Assembly: GCA_963698775.1 (NCBI GenBank)
Contig: CAVOSE010000072.1
Span: 1-64,000, forward strand
Direction of reading: 5' to 3'
DNA: 64,000 nt
From: Thiohalocapsa sp963698775
GTDB lineage: Bacteria; Pseudomonadota; Gammaproteobacteria; Chromatiales; Chromatiaceae
Position numbers and translations under genes: made by a program. The notes below the pieces were generated by a model. That model did no database searches and was not told where the DNA came from. It saw only the letters and a program-made list of their open reading frames with translations. Of the stretch, positions 1 to 7,193 are shown piece by piece (within the stretch, counting starts at the first letter, position 1; each line of letters opens with the position of its first letter).

Positions 1-82
1 CGATGGGGCAGTATTGCCTGCATGATCGCCACACAGGCCGCCAAGCTTTCGATGACACCTTCGCTGGTCTATGCTGTCGGGT

Positions 83-719
83 ATGCAGACCGACCACCCG
101 ATCTATCTCTTCCTGCGCACCGGCCCGGAGGCCTTCCGGGTGCTCACCGGCGGCCTGCAACTCGTCGGCGCCTATCGCTTCTGCTCGCTGACGATCAAGG
201 GTCTGGAACGACGCCTCGATGGACTGGTCGAGCCGGACGGCCACGCGGGGCCGGCCTACGTGGTCGAATTCCAGGCTCAGCCCGTGGCCAAGGCGCTGTA
301 CAATCTCAACACCAAGATCGGCCTCTACGGGGAACAACATCCCGAGCGCGAAGTGCTAGGGATCGCGGTCTTTCTGCGCGCGGCCGACGTGCCGGACCGA
401 CCCCGCTGGGTGCATGCGCAGGGCTCGCCGATTCGAACGCTTTCGCGGCAAGACCGCGCAGGAGATCTGGACCATGTTGAATCTGGTGACCCCGATCCAA
501 GAGACGAAGGCCTATCAATCCATCTTCGCCGAGGGCAAGGCCGAGGGTAAGTCCGGGACTCTGCGGCGTCAGTTGACCCGCCGCTTCGGCGCGTTACCCG
601 CCTGGGCGGCACAGCGTATCGCCGCGGCGCCCGAGGCCCAGCTCGATGCCTGGCTGGATGGCATTTTCGATGCCGCCAGCGTTGCGGATCTGCTCGGCGA
701 CGAGGCCGGGAGCCATTGA
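83..719 (+). pseudogene. DUF2887-type Rpn nuclease/transposase, frameshifted and internally deleted
   Basis: The first frame, from ATG 83, reads a typical DUF2887 N-terminus (TDHPIYLFLRTGPEAF) followed by VVEFQAQP, the position of the PD-(D/E)XK core. After about base 415 the reading continues in another frame with FRGKTAQEIWTMLNLV and a DUF4351-like tail (LRRQLTRRFGALP...LDAWLDGI) ending at 719. Family members have about 100 more residues between these two parts, so an internal deletion accompanies the frameshift. These proteins are PD-(D/E)XK nucleases once called transposases. Two more Rpn-type genes follow directly. The family assignment is fairly secure; the exact break is an estimate. 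Confidence 0.7.
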
Positions 720-762
720 TTCTGATCGTCACGGCGCTCCAGAGACTGGGCAAGAAATCCCC

Positions 763-846
763 GTAGGCTGGGTTGAGGAACGAAACCCAGCATTGTCAGC
801 GCCGTACCTCTTGAAAGCTGGGTTTCGCAAGCTCAACCCAGCCTAC
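763..846. repeat. Long palindromic intergenic repeat
   Basis: Arms 763-792 and 817-846 are inverted copies of a 29-30 bp sequence (GTAGGCTGGGTTGAG...GAAACCCAGC) with a one-base indel, separated by 24 bp. The gap 720-1076 otherwise holds only a terminator. A sister palindrome of the same style lies at 14188-14274. Confidence 0.75.
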
Positions 847-967
847 GACGCCACGTCACATTGGCATGGTATCGACGAGTTGCACAGTCTCTGCGCGCTA
901 CCATCCGACGGGGAGAGTTGCACGGTCTGCTAGGAGGCGGATGCGTCGGCCCGCGGAGACGGCTTAA

Positions 968-990
968 ACCGAGCCTTGGCTCGGTTTTTT
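968..990 (+). terminator. Rho-independent terminator
   Basis: The stem CCGAGCC/GGCTCGG is followed by six T residues. It lies downstream of the DUF2887 pseudogene. Almost the same hairpin recurs at 5117-5139. Confidence 0.75.
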
Positions 991-1076
991 GGTTTCTTGG
1001 CCTTGCTGACGGTGTCGGCCACGCCCGCACGGCACCTAAAATTGGTTAACATGCGCGCACTGATGCAGGAGTGGCC

Positions 1077-2100
1077 ATGCGCGACCTACTCGACCCCACC
1101 AACGACTACGTCTTCAAGCGGCTGTTTGCCGAGGCGCCTGAGCTGCTGGTGGCGCTGATCAACGACCTGCGCCCCGATCTGCCCGACATTGCCTCGGTGG
1201 AGATCCTGAATCCCAACATCGAGCCCAGCGAACTCACCGGCAAAAGTATACCGAGCACACGTGGGTTTTTCGCCGCATTGCACGCCCCGCGCACGCCGGG
1301 GCTGCGTTGCGCCTCCTCGCCGTAGTGGCCGCTACGCCTCGTCGGCGCGCCTTGCCCCGACGCACGCGGGACGCACCCTGCTTTCCGGAAAACCCACGTG
1401 CGCTCGGTATCCATCATCCTTTACGTGCTGGCTCGGGATACTGATGGCCACTGCGACACTATTGAGGTGCAGGTACGCCGTTACGGTGTCTGGCACAAGC
1501 GCGGGTTGTTCTACCTGGCGCGCACGCTCGGGCGGCCAGCTGAGTGCCGGCGAAGACTACCAGGAGCTGCGGGCCTCGGTCGGGCTGCATCTGCTCGACT
1601 TCGACCTGTTCACCGCCACCGAAGGCGAACGCCAGCAGGCCGTCTGGCGCTTCGAGATGCGTGATGAACGCCAGCCGACGGTGTCGCTGGGGAACATCCT
1701 GCAGATGAACCTGATCGAACTCAACAAGGCCGATCGCCTCGGTCTGTCACCCGGCCCACTGCGCGCCTGGATGACCTTCTTCAAACACTGGCAGGAGGAA
1801 CGCACCATGGCCACGGTCACCCACGAACCGGTCAAGCAGGCAATGAACCGCATCCGCGAGCTCAGTGCCGATGAGGAGGCGCGCCGCCTGGCGTTCGTAC
1901 GCGAGCGGGCGCTGCACGATGAGGTGTCGTTTTTGAATGAAGCGAAGCGGGAAGGGCGCGAAGAAGGGCGCGAAGAAGGGCGCGGAGAAGTTGCTCAGAA
2001 TTTGATTAAGATGGATCTGTTGACTGATGGGCAGATTGCGGTGGCGTCTGGGTTAACGGAGGCAGCAGTTAAAGCGCTGCGTGATGAACTGAAGCATTGA
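1077..2100 (+). pseudogene. Rpn family recombination-promoting nuclease, disrupted by a MITE and a frameshift
   Basis: From ATG 1077 the sequence reads MRDLLDPTNDYVFKRLFAEA, the classic start of the Rpn/PDDEXK_2 family, up to ELTGKS near 1247. A 159-bp element then interrupts the gene. Homology resumes at IILYVLARDTDG (1413) with the nuclease core TIEVQVRRYG. One extra G near 1527 shifts the frame before GGQLSAGEDYQEL; the rest, through FKHWQEE and the REGREEGREEGRGE linker, is clean to the TGA at 2100. Removing the element and the extra base would restore a full-length protein of about 290 residues, so the decay is recent. Rpn proteins cut DNA and promote RecA-independent recombination. Confidence 0.85.
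1251..1409. mobile_element. Non-autonomous MITE inserted at a TA dinucleotide
   Basis: The left end CCGAGCACACGTGGGTTTT (1251-1269) and right end AAAACCCACGTGCGCTCGG (1389-1407) are inverted copies with one mismatch, each flanked by TA (1249-1250 and 1408-1409). The 157-bp interior encodes nothing and is itself palindrome-rich. Deleting element plus one TA (159 bp, 53 codons) rejoins the host Rpn reading frame (GKSI-SIILYVLARD), which supports the boundaries. TA targeting suggests mobilisation by an IS630/Tc1-type transposase, which is not in this window. Confidence 0.8.
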
Positions 2101-2223
2101 GGTGAGTACGTGCTTGCAAGCTTAACCTTCCTGGCCTGGGGCCCGGCTTGCCGGCCGGGACGACTCTCATGTCTGTTCACGACCCTGGGTGGCGGGGTGA
2201 AGGGGCGGCTCTGCATAAACCCG

Positions 2224-3315
2224 GTGCATGACCCCGGTACGGACCACGGTTTCGGGGCGATATCACCAACGGACCCTCAATCGGCTACACTCGTCGCATG
2301 GTCAACACCAGCACCCAATCCTCATCCAGATTCGCCAAGAAGCGACCACGATAGTCCCTGGAAGGAGGCACTCGAGCGCTTCTTCCCGGAGTTTCTCGCG
2401 CTGCTGTTCCCGGCCATCCATGCTGAGATCGACTGGTCCAAAGGGGTTCAATTTCTCGACAAGGAATTCCAGCAGATCGTGCGCGAGGCCAAGACCACCC
2501 GGCGTTATGCCGACAAGCTGGTCGGTGTCACTCGACGCGATGGTTCTGCGGTGTGGGTGCTGATCCATGTCGAAGTGCAAGGTGAGCCGGAAACGGCCTT
2601 TGCTGAGCGGATGTACACCTATCACTACAAGATCCGCGACCGCTATCAGGTGCCCGTGGCAAGTCTGGCCGTGCTGGCCGATAGCGATCATGGCTTTCGC
2701 CCCCAACAGTACAGCGCGGCGCTCTGGGGCTGCCGAGTTGACTTCCGCTTTCCCATGGTGAAACTCCTCGACTACGCTGAGCCGCAACGCTGGGCGGAAC
2801 TGGAAGCCAGCGACAACGTCTTCGCCCTGGTGGTCATGGCACAGATCCGCGCCAAGGTCACCGACGATGGCGAAACGCTCAAGGGCTGGAAATTCCGCCT
2901 CATCCGACTGATGTACGAGCGCGGCGATGAGCGCGCGCTGATCCTGGAGCTGTTCCGGCTCATCGACTGGATGATCCGCCTACCTGCGGGCCTGGAAGCA
3001 GACTTTCGCCAACAACTCTATGCCTACGAGGAGCAACAGCGTATGCCGTATATCACCACGGTTGAACAAGCGGGGATTGAGAAGGGCGTTAAGCAGGGCG
3101 TTAAGCAGGGCATTAAGCAGGGCGTTAAGCAGGGCGTTAAGCAAGGCGTTAGGCAGGGCGAAGCCAGGACATTGCTGCGCCAGATGGAACGAAAATTCGG
3201 TCCTGAAGCGGTCCAAGCGCACCGCGAGCGCATTGAAACCGCGGAAATTGATCAACTGGAGGCCTGGTTGGATCGCATCCTCATCGCCGAGACCCCGGAG
3301 ACGATCTTTCATTAG
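2224..3315 (+). CDS. Rpn/YhgA-type PD-(D/E)XK nuclease-transposase
   Basis: The conserved part begins near 2345 (SPWKEALERFFPEFLALLFP). It contains the nuclease-like segment VLIHVEVQGEPETAFAERMY and ends with a Q/K/G-rich linker and a DUF4351 helix-rich tail (LLRQMERKFG...LEAWLDRIL). The start is uncertain: the natural-looking ATG at 2298 is one base out of frame, so either an upstream GTG (2224) is used or the N-terminus has a one-base indel. The linker 3091-3162 is six near-perfect 12-bp repeats. Members of this family are abundant in Chromatiales and filamentous cyanobacteria. Confidence 0.75.
   Translation: MHDPGTDHGFGAISPTDPQSATLVAWSTPAPNPHPDSPRSDHDSPWKEALERFFPEFLALLFPAIHAEIDWSKGVQFLDKEFQQIVREAKTTRRYADKLVGVTRRDGSAVWVLIHVEVQGEPETAFAERMYTYHYKIRDRYQVPVASLAVLADSDHGFRPQQYSAALWGCRVDFRFPMVKLLDYAEPQRWAELEASDNVFALVVMAQIRAKVTDDGETLKGWKFRLIRLMYERGDERALILELFRLIDWMIRLPAGLEADFRQQLYAYEEQQRMPYITTVEQAGIEKGVKQGVKQGIKQGVKQGVKQGVRQGEARTLLRQMERKFGPEAVQAHRERIETAEIDQLEAWLDRILIAETPETIFH
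3091..3162 (+). repeat. 12-bp coding tandem repeat (KQGV)
   Basis: Six units of AAGCAGGGCGTT, with single-base variants, encode the linker between the nuclease and DUF4351 parts of the Rpn protein. The length is a multiple of three, so unit loss or gain keeps the frame. Confidence 0.9.
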
Positions 3316-3354
3316 GCGTATTGCGGCCGCGACGACAGGATCGTCGTCTGGGTC

Positions 3355-3378
3355 GTCATCGACGGTGGCAACACGGAC
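3355..3378 (+). other. 24-bp scrap of a family 2 glycosyltransferase gene
   Basis: The sequence encodes VIDGGNTD and matches 5274-5297 of the glycosyltransferase gene with one mismatch. It is joined directly to the 5' break of the decarboxylase pseudogene, which suggests an illegitimate recombination junction. Confidence 0.5.
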
Positions 3379-4088
3379 CCAGTTCGACCCGGTGCAGACC
3401 ACCAAGACCAGCGTGCACGGCGCGACCAACATGCTGGGCCTTCTTGGGATCAGGCCAAGCGGGTGAAGGCCAAGCTCTTCCAGGCCTCCAACAGCGAGGT
3501 CTACGGCGACCCCACCCTCCATCCGCAACCGGAACACGACTGGGGCAACGTCAACCCGATCGGGCCGCGCTCCTGTTACGACGAGGGCAAGCGCTGCGCC
3601 GAGACCGTGTTCTTCGACGACCGCCGTCAGCATGGGCTGCGGGTCAAGGTCGCGCGCATCTTCAACATCGACGGGCGGCGGATGCATCCAAACGACGGAC
3701 GGGTGGTTTCCAATTTCATCGTCCAAGCGCTCCAGAACAGGCCCATCACCCTCTATGGCGACGGCACCCAGACGCGCTCCTTCTGCTACGTGGATGATCT
3801 CATCGACGGCTTCGTGCGGCTGATGGACAGCCCGGACGATCTCGCCGGCCCCGTCAACCTGGGTAATCCGGGCGAGTTCACGATGATCGAGCTGGCCGAG
3901 GCCGTGCGCGACCTGACCGGCTCCAGCTCGAGCTCGTCCACCAGCCCCTGCCGCAGGACGACCCCAAGCAGCGCCAACCGGACATCAGCTTGACCCGCGA
4001 ACAGTTGGGGTGGGAGCCGCGCGTCGCGCTGCGCGAGGGACTGCGCCCCACGATTGCCTACTTTGAGGCGTTGCTGGGGTCGCAATAG
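3379..4088 (+). pseudogene. UDP-glucuronate decarboxylase / NAD-dependent epimerase, 5'-truncated and frameshifted
   Basis: Homology to UXS-type short-chain dehydrogenases starts inside the protein at DPVQTTKTSVHGATNMLGL, so the N-terminal Rossmann GxxGxxG part is missing. A frameshift near 3445 leads into KLFQASNSEVYGD...NPIGPRSCYDEGKRCAE, which keeps the catalytic YxxxK. A one-base deletion near 3930 (visible by comparison with the copy at 4763) breaks the frame before LPQDDPKQRQPDI; the remaining C-terminus ends at 4088. The intact enzyme converts UDP-glucuronate to UDP-xylose for polysaccharide synthesis. It is not functional here. Confidence 0.85.
3808..4076 (+). repeat. Direct repeat, left copy (UXS 3' end)
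   Basis: This segment reads GFVRLM...TIAYFEALL and is highly similar to 4763-5033 over about 270 bp. The two direct copies bracket the nucleotidyltransferase/HEPN genes. Confidence 0.85.
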
Positions 4089-4211
4089 ATGGCCTCGTCT
4101 GCGCCGCCGGGTATCAGCAACCGCTCGTTGCACCTGGCGTCGTTCTGGCCCTTGACATGCAGTCGGTCGGTTTGCAGACTCGGCGCTGGGCTCTTCTGTG
4201 ATGATGTTGTG

Positions 4212-4532
4212 ATGCAACCCACGATCGATAGCAAAATCCGGGAGGTCACGGATCGGATCGTCAGGGCACTGACACCGGTGCGGGTGGTGTTGTTTGGTTC
4301 CTATGTCTGGGGCGAACCCGACGGCGACAGCGACCTGGATTTGTACGTGATCGTGCCTGACCAGTCAGAGCCGGCTTATCGGCTGGCGCGGCGGGGCTAC
4401 CATGCCTTGCATGGCGTTAACATTCCTGTGGACCTGGTGGTGCGAACCCGCACGGAATCGAAGCGGAATGCGGATGTGGCTTCGTCGTTTGATCACGATG
4501 TGCTTTCCCGTGGGTTGGTTCTCTATGGTTAA
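4212..4532 (+). CDS. MNT-type nucleotidyltransferase (antitoxin-like)
   Basis: A 106-residue minimal nucleotidyltransferase. The motif GSYVWGEPDGDSDLDLY gives the GS (29-30) and the SDxD metal ligands (Asp41, Asp43) of the pol-beta superfamily. In MNT/HEPN (MntA-HepT) modules this protein neutralises the HEPN RNase by AMPylating it. Its stop overlaps the start of the HEPN gene by 8 bp (ATG 4525), the usual arrangement. The partner is truncated, so this is probably an orphan antitoxin. It lies between two direct copies of a decarboxylase 3' end. Confidence 0.8.
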   Translation: MQPTIDSKIREVTDRIVRALTPVRVVLFGSYVWGEPDGDSDLDLYVIVPDQSEPAYRLARRGYHALHGVNIPVDLVVRTRTESKRNADVASSFDHDVLSRGLVLYG

Positions 4533-4794
4533 CCACGGGGCTAACGTGGTTGGCGAGTGGATCGAAAAGGCTGAACGTGATCTTGCTTCGGCCTTACGAC
4601 TGTTGGACGGCACGCCTCCCTATCTCGACACGGCGGTGTACCACTGTCAGCAAGCGGGCGAAAAGGCGCTGAAGGCTTTTCTCGTTGCCCGTGAGCAGCG
4701 GATTGCGCCAAGCGGATTCTCGATCACGTCAAGATCGTGCTGCGGATCGACAACTAACCGAGGGCTTCGTGCGGCTGATAGAGGGTCCGGATGA
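4525..4794 (+). pseudogene. HEPN domain protein (HepT-like), 3'-truncated
   Basis: The ATG at 4525 overlaps the preceding gene. GEWIEKAERDLASALRLL and YHCQQAGEKALKAFL are the first HEPN helices. Homology stops near 4690 and the frame runs on as unrelated sequence to 4794. The C-terminal half that carries the RX4XY RNase motif of HepT toxins is absent, and the second decarboxylase fragment starts there instead. The product is therefore unlikely to be an active toxin. Confidence 0.75.
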
Positions 4795-5062
4795 GGTGGC
4801 AGGGCCAGAGAATCCGGGCAATCCAGGCGTGCTCACGATGATCGAGCTGGCCGAGGCCGTGCGCGACCTGACCGGCTCCAGCTCCGAACTCGTCCACGAG
4901 CCCCTGCCGCAGGACGACCCCAAGCAGCGCCAGCCGGATATCACCTTGGCCCGCGACCAGTTGGGGTGGGAGCCGCGGGTCGCGCTGCGTGACGGACTAC
5001 GGCCAACGATTGCTTATTTTGAGGGGCTGTTGCAAGGGGAGCAGGTTGGCCTGTCTGTGTAA
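4757..5062 (+). pseudogene. UDP-glucuronate decarboxylase C-terminal fragment (second copy)
   Basis: The sequence reads TEGFVRLIEGPDEVAGPENP, then LTMIELAEAVRDLTGSSSEL and LPQDDPKQRQPDITLARDQL, to the stop at 5062. This is the last ~100 residues of a UXS-type decarboxylase, without the cofactor domain or catalytic centre. Unlike the left copy it keeps the correct frame through this segment. It has no start of its own and is fused to the broken HEPN gene at its left edge. Confidence 0.8.
4763..5033 (+). repeat. Direct repeat, right copy (UXS 3' end)
   Basis: Partner of 3808-4076. The two are in the same orientation, about 955 bp apart. The C present near 4881 but missing from the left copy identifies the frameshift there. 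Confidence 0.85.
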
Positions 5063-5116
5063 TCGCGGACGGCGATGTCGGTGTCGGATCGGCGCTGGCG
5101 TCAGCTGGTGATGAAG

Positions 5117-5139
5117 ACCGAGCCTCGGCTCGGTTTTTT
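5117..5139 (+). terminator. Rho-independent terminator
   Basis: CCGAGCCTCGGCTCGG forms a perfect 8-bp palindromic stem followed by six T residues. It separates the decarboxylase fragment from the glycosyltransferase gene. Confidence 0.75.
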
Positions 5140-5170
5140 GCTTTTCTGTCTTAGACGAGTCTCACTGCGC

Positions 5171-5941
5171 ATGAAGATTTCCATCGTCACAGCGACCTGG
5201 CAATGTGCTGAGGTGATCGGCGATTGCCTGGCCTCGGTGGCAGGTCAGACGTATCCAGCACGCGAGCACATCGTCATCGACGGTGGCAGCACGGACGGCA
5301 CGTTGGCCCTGCTGCAGGCGCATCGCGATCAGCTGGCGGTGTTGGTCAGCGAGCCCGATCAGGGCATCTACGACGCCCTCAACAAGGGACTGGCGCGCGC
5401 CAGCGGTGACGTGGTCGGGCTGCTGCACGCTGATGATCTCTATGCAGACAGCGAGGTGCTCGCCCGCATCGCCGCCGCCTTTGCCGATCCGACGGTAGAG
5501 GCGGTCTATGGGGACCTGGTGTATGTCGCGCGACAGGACACCAGCCGCGTGATCCGCTACTGGCGCGCCGGGGACTATGCGCCGGCGCGATTGCGCCGAG
5601 GCTGGATGCCGCCGCATCCGACGCTGTATCTGCGCCGCTCGCTGTATGCGCGCTGCGGGATGTTCGACACCCGCTACCAGATCGCCGCGGACTATGACCT
5701 GATGCTGCGGATGCTGACGCACCTGGATGGGAACGGAGAAGGGCGGGTGCGCTACCTGCCGCAGGTGCTGGTGCGCATGCGCCTGGGCGGGGTCAGCAAC
5801 CGCTCACTGCGCCACCTGCTGCGCAAGTCCTGGGAGGACTACCAGGCGCTGCGAGCCAACCAGGTCGGAGGCTTGGGCGCGCTGGCGTGGAAGAATCTCT
5901 CCAAGCTGCCGCAATTCGTTCGGCGGGAGGGCGCAGGATGA
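5171..5941 (+). CDS. Family 2 glycosyltransferase
   Basis: A 256-residue GT-A fold enzyme starting at ATG 5171. It begins MKISIVTATWQCAEVIGDCL, the N-terminal nucleotide-binding strand. IDGGSTDGT and SEPDQGIYDALNKGL follow, and LLHADD holds the metal-binding acidic motif. It resembles the PGL/WcaA-like GT2 enzymes that build cell-surface polysaccharide, transferring a sugar from a nucleotide donor in the cytoplasm. It ends in ATGA shared with the metallo-beta-lactamase remnant. Two small scraps of a closely related gene lie nearby (3355-3378 and 6939-7003), so the region once held more copies. Confidence 0.85.
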   Translation: MKISIVTATWQCAEVIGDCLASVAGQTYPAREHIVIDGGSTDGTLALLQAHRDQLAVLVSEPDQGIYDALNKGLARASGDVVGLLHADDLYADSEVLARIAAAFADPTVEAVYGDLVYVARQDTSRVIRYWRAGDYAPARLRRGWMPPHPTLYLRRSLYARCGMFDTRYQIAADYDLMLRMLTHLDGNGEGRVRYLPQVLVRMRLGGVSNRSLRHLLRKSWEDYQALRANQVGGLGALAWKNLSKLPQFVRREGAG

Positions 5942-6212
5942 CCATCCGCGACCACGGCGCTATTGCCGGCGCTACTGGTTCCTGTCACGAGCTGGTGCTG
6001 GCCCGACGGGCGCTCGCTGCTGGTCGACTATGGGCTATTCCAGGGCGCCGAAGCGGGGCCGGATGGGGCGGGGGCGAAGCGTCTGGCGATTCGCTTCCCG
6101 GTGGAGCCGATTCAGGCCCTGGTGATCACCGATGTGCACATCGACCACGTCGGGCGGCTGCCGTATCTGCTATCCGGCGTGGACTGCAAAGCCACTGTGC
6201 GCATCGGCGACT
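5938..6212 (+). pseudogene. Metallo-beta-lactamase-fold RNA exonuclease, N-terminal remnant
   Basis: The first frame begins MTIRDHGAIAGATGSCHELVL, overlapping the glycosyltransferase stop by 4 bp. A frameshift near 5995 moves to DGRSLLVDYGLFQGAEAG and then ITDVHIDHVGRLPYLL, the metal-binding HxHxDH motif with its first residue changed to Asp. Homology ends near 6212, while the family (MBL plus beta-CASP domains, RNA processing) is about 450 residues. The 3' part was lost where the opposite-strand coiled-coil gene begins. Confidence 0.75.
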
Positions 6213-6236
6213 ACCCCAATCCTGGATGCAGCGCCG

Positions 6237-6674
6237 CTACCAAAGCTTGCCGGCTGCGATGACTAGGCCGCCGACGGTGGTGATGAAGCCGATTAGCCAT
6301 AGAAAGTGGCGGTCGTGGCGGCGAATCATCTCGTCAAAGCGGTTGTCGATTTGCTCGAAGCGTTTGTCGACTTGCTCGAAGCGTTTGTCGATTTGCTCGA
6401 AGCGCTTGTCGATTTGCTCGAAGCGTTTCTCAACTTGCTCGAAGCGTTTCTCCACTTGCTCAAAGCGCTTGTCGACTTGTTCGAAGCGCCTCTCCATCAG
6501 CTCGAAGCCTTGGCGCATGAGGTCGCGCTGGTGCTTGAGTTCTTCTTCGACTCGAACCATGCGCTCGCGCAGCTCGATTTCGTAAACGGCCGGCGGCTTG
6601 CCTAGGCTTTGCTCGGCAAGCCAGGTAGCCATGTTGGCCTTGATGAATTCGATGTCTTGCTGGGTCAGGGTCAT
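6237..6674 (-). CDS. Coiled-coil protein with C-terminal membrane helix
   Basis: A 145-residue protein starting at MTLTQQDIEFIKANMATWLA. After a short N-terminal helix it carries about eight repeats of the heptad RFEQVDK/RFEQIDK, encoded by 21-bp tandem DNA repeats. It ends with one hydrophobic segment (FLWLIGFITTVGGLVIAAG). This layout (coiled coil then C-terminal anchor) resembles DUF1640/CCDC90-type proteins, and similar short genes are common in Chromatiales. No function is known. An in-frame upstream ATG (6716) is possible but adds an atypical leader. Confidence 0.7.
   Translation of the reverse strand: MTLTQQDIEFIKANMATWLAEQSLGKPPAVYEIELRERMVRVEEELKHQRDLMRQGFELMERRFEQVDKRFEQVEKRFEQVEKRFEQIDKRFEQIDKRFEQVDKRFEQIDNRFDEMIRRHDRHFLWLIGFITTVGGLVIAAGKLW
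6345..6490 (-). repeat. 21-bp coding tandem repeat
   Basis: About seven units of the pattern CGCTTTGAGCAAGTCGACAAA (minus strand) encode one coiled-coil heptad each. Unit number can vary without a frameshift. Confidence 0.85.
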
Positions 6675-6847
6675 AGTCGGCTCCGCGAAATCCGTTTCGA
6701 GCATTATAGCAAGCAAGCGCGGCCGGACTTTTCAGTGGTTGTGAATACCCTTCGTGGTCAGACCGCGTAAGAACGCGGCGGTGGGGATCGCATTGTCGGA
6801 GATGATCGTTCGGCGTTGGTTTCGGTACGATCGGAGGTGTTTGCACA

Positions 6848-6944
6848 TGCCCTCGGAGCATTTTCTACTTACCGCTGCGCTTGGGCTGGAGGCGCCTTGG
6901 GAGGTCAGCGATGTCGGCTTCGAGGTTGATGCCGAATCATGGTG
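6848..6944 (+). mobile_element. Transposase N-terminal remnant (ISL3-like)
   Basis: MPSEHFLLTAALGLEAPWEV followed by SDVGFEVDAE resembles the first 30 residues of ISL3-type transposases (LALGLEPPWxVxDVxFD). It stops at 6944. The region 6717-6847 upstream has no recognisable gene and may be the rest of the insertion-sequence end. Confidence 0.5.
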
Positions 6945-7003
6945 ATCTGGAACTGTGCCAACACGCTGTGGGATTGTTTGGCCTCGGTGGCCGGACAATA
7001 TCC
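6939..7003 (+). other. Glycosyltransferase family 2 gene scrap
   Basis: ATGGTGATCTGGAACTGTGC and following bases encode WNCANTLWDCLASVAGQYP, matching residues ~10-28 of the glycosyltransferase at 5171 (WQCAEVIGDCLASVAGQTYP). Only ~22 codons remain before a palindromic repeat. Confidence 0.55.
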
Positions 7004-7006
7004 CTT

Positions 7007-7027
7007 GGCGACTGAAGTCGCCCCTAC
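7007..7027. repeat. REP-like palindrome
   Basis: GGCGACTGAAGTCGCCCCTAC: a 7-bp stem with the trailing CCTAC seen in the other copies of this family in the window. Confidence 0.7.
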
Positions 7028-7193
7028 CTCTCGCGGGCGGCTGGAGTCGTTTCTAGTGCGGGGCCGGCTAAGGAGAACGGTGGGTTGACTGTGGCGGCCG
7101 ATCGGTACCACGATAAGATTGTGCTACGGCAACGGTGCAGGTGTGCGACGTCGCGAGATGGCGGCGGCTGCTGCTCTTGTGGGGGTTGAGTCG

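Noticed and set aside
6345..6490. Regularly spaced repeats resembling a CRISPR array
   Set aside because: The 21-bp units have no spacers and encode coiled-coil heptads in frame.
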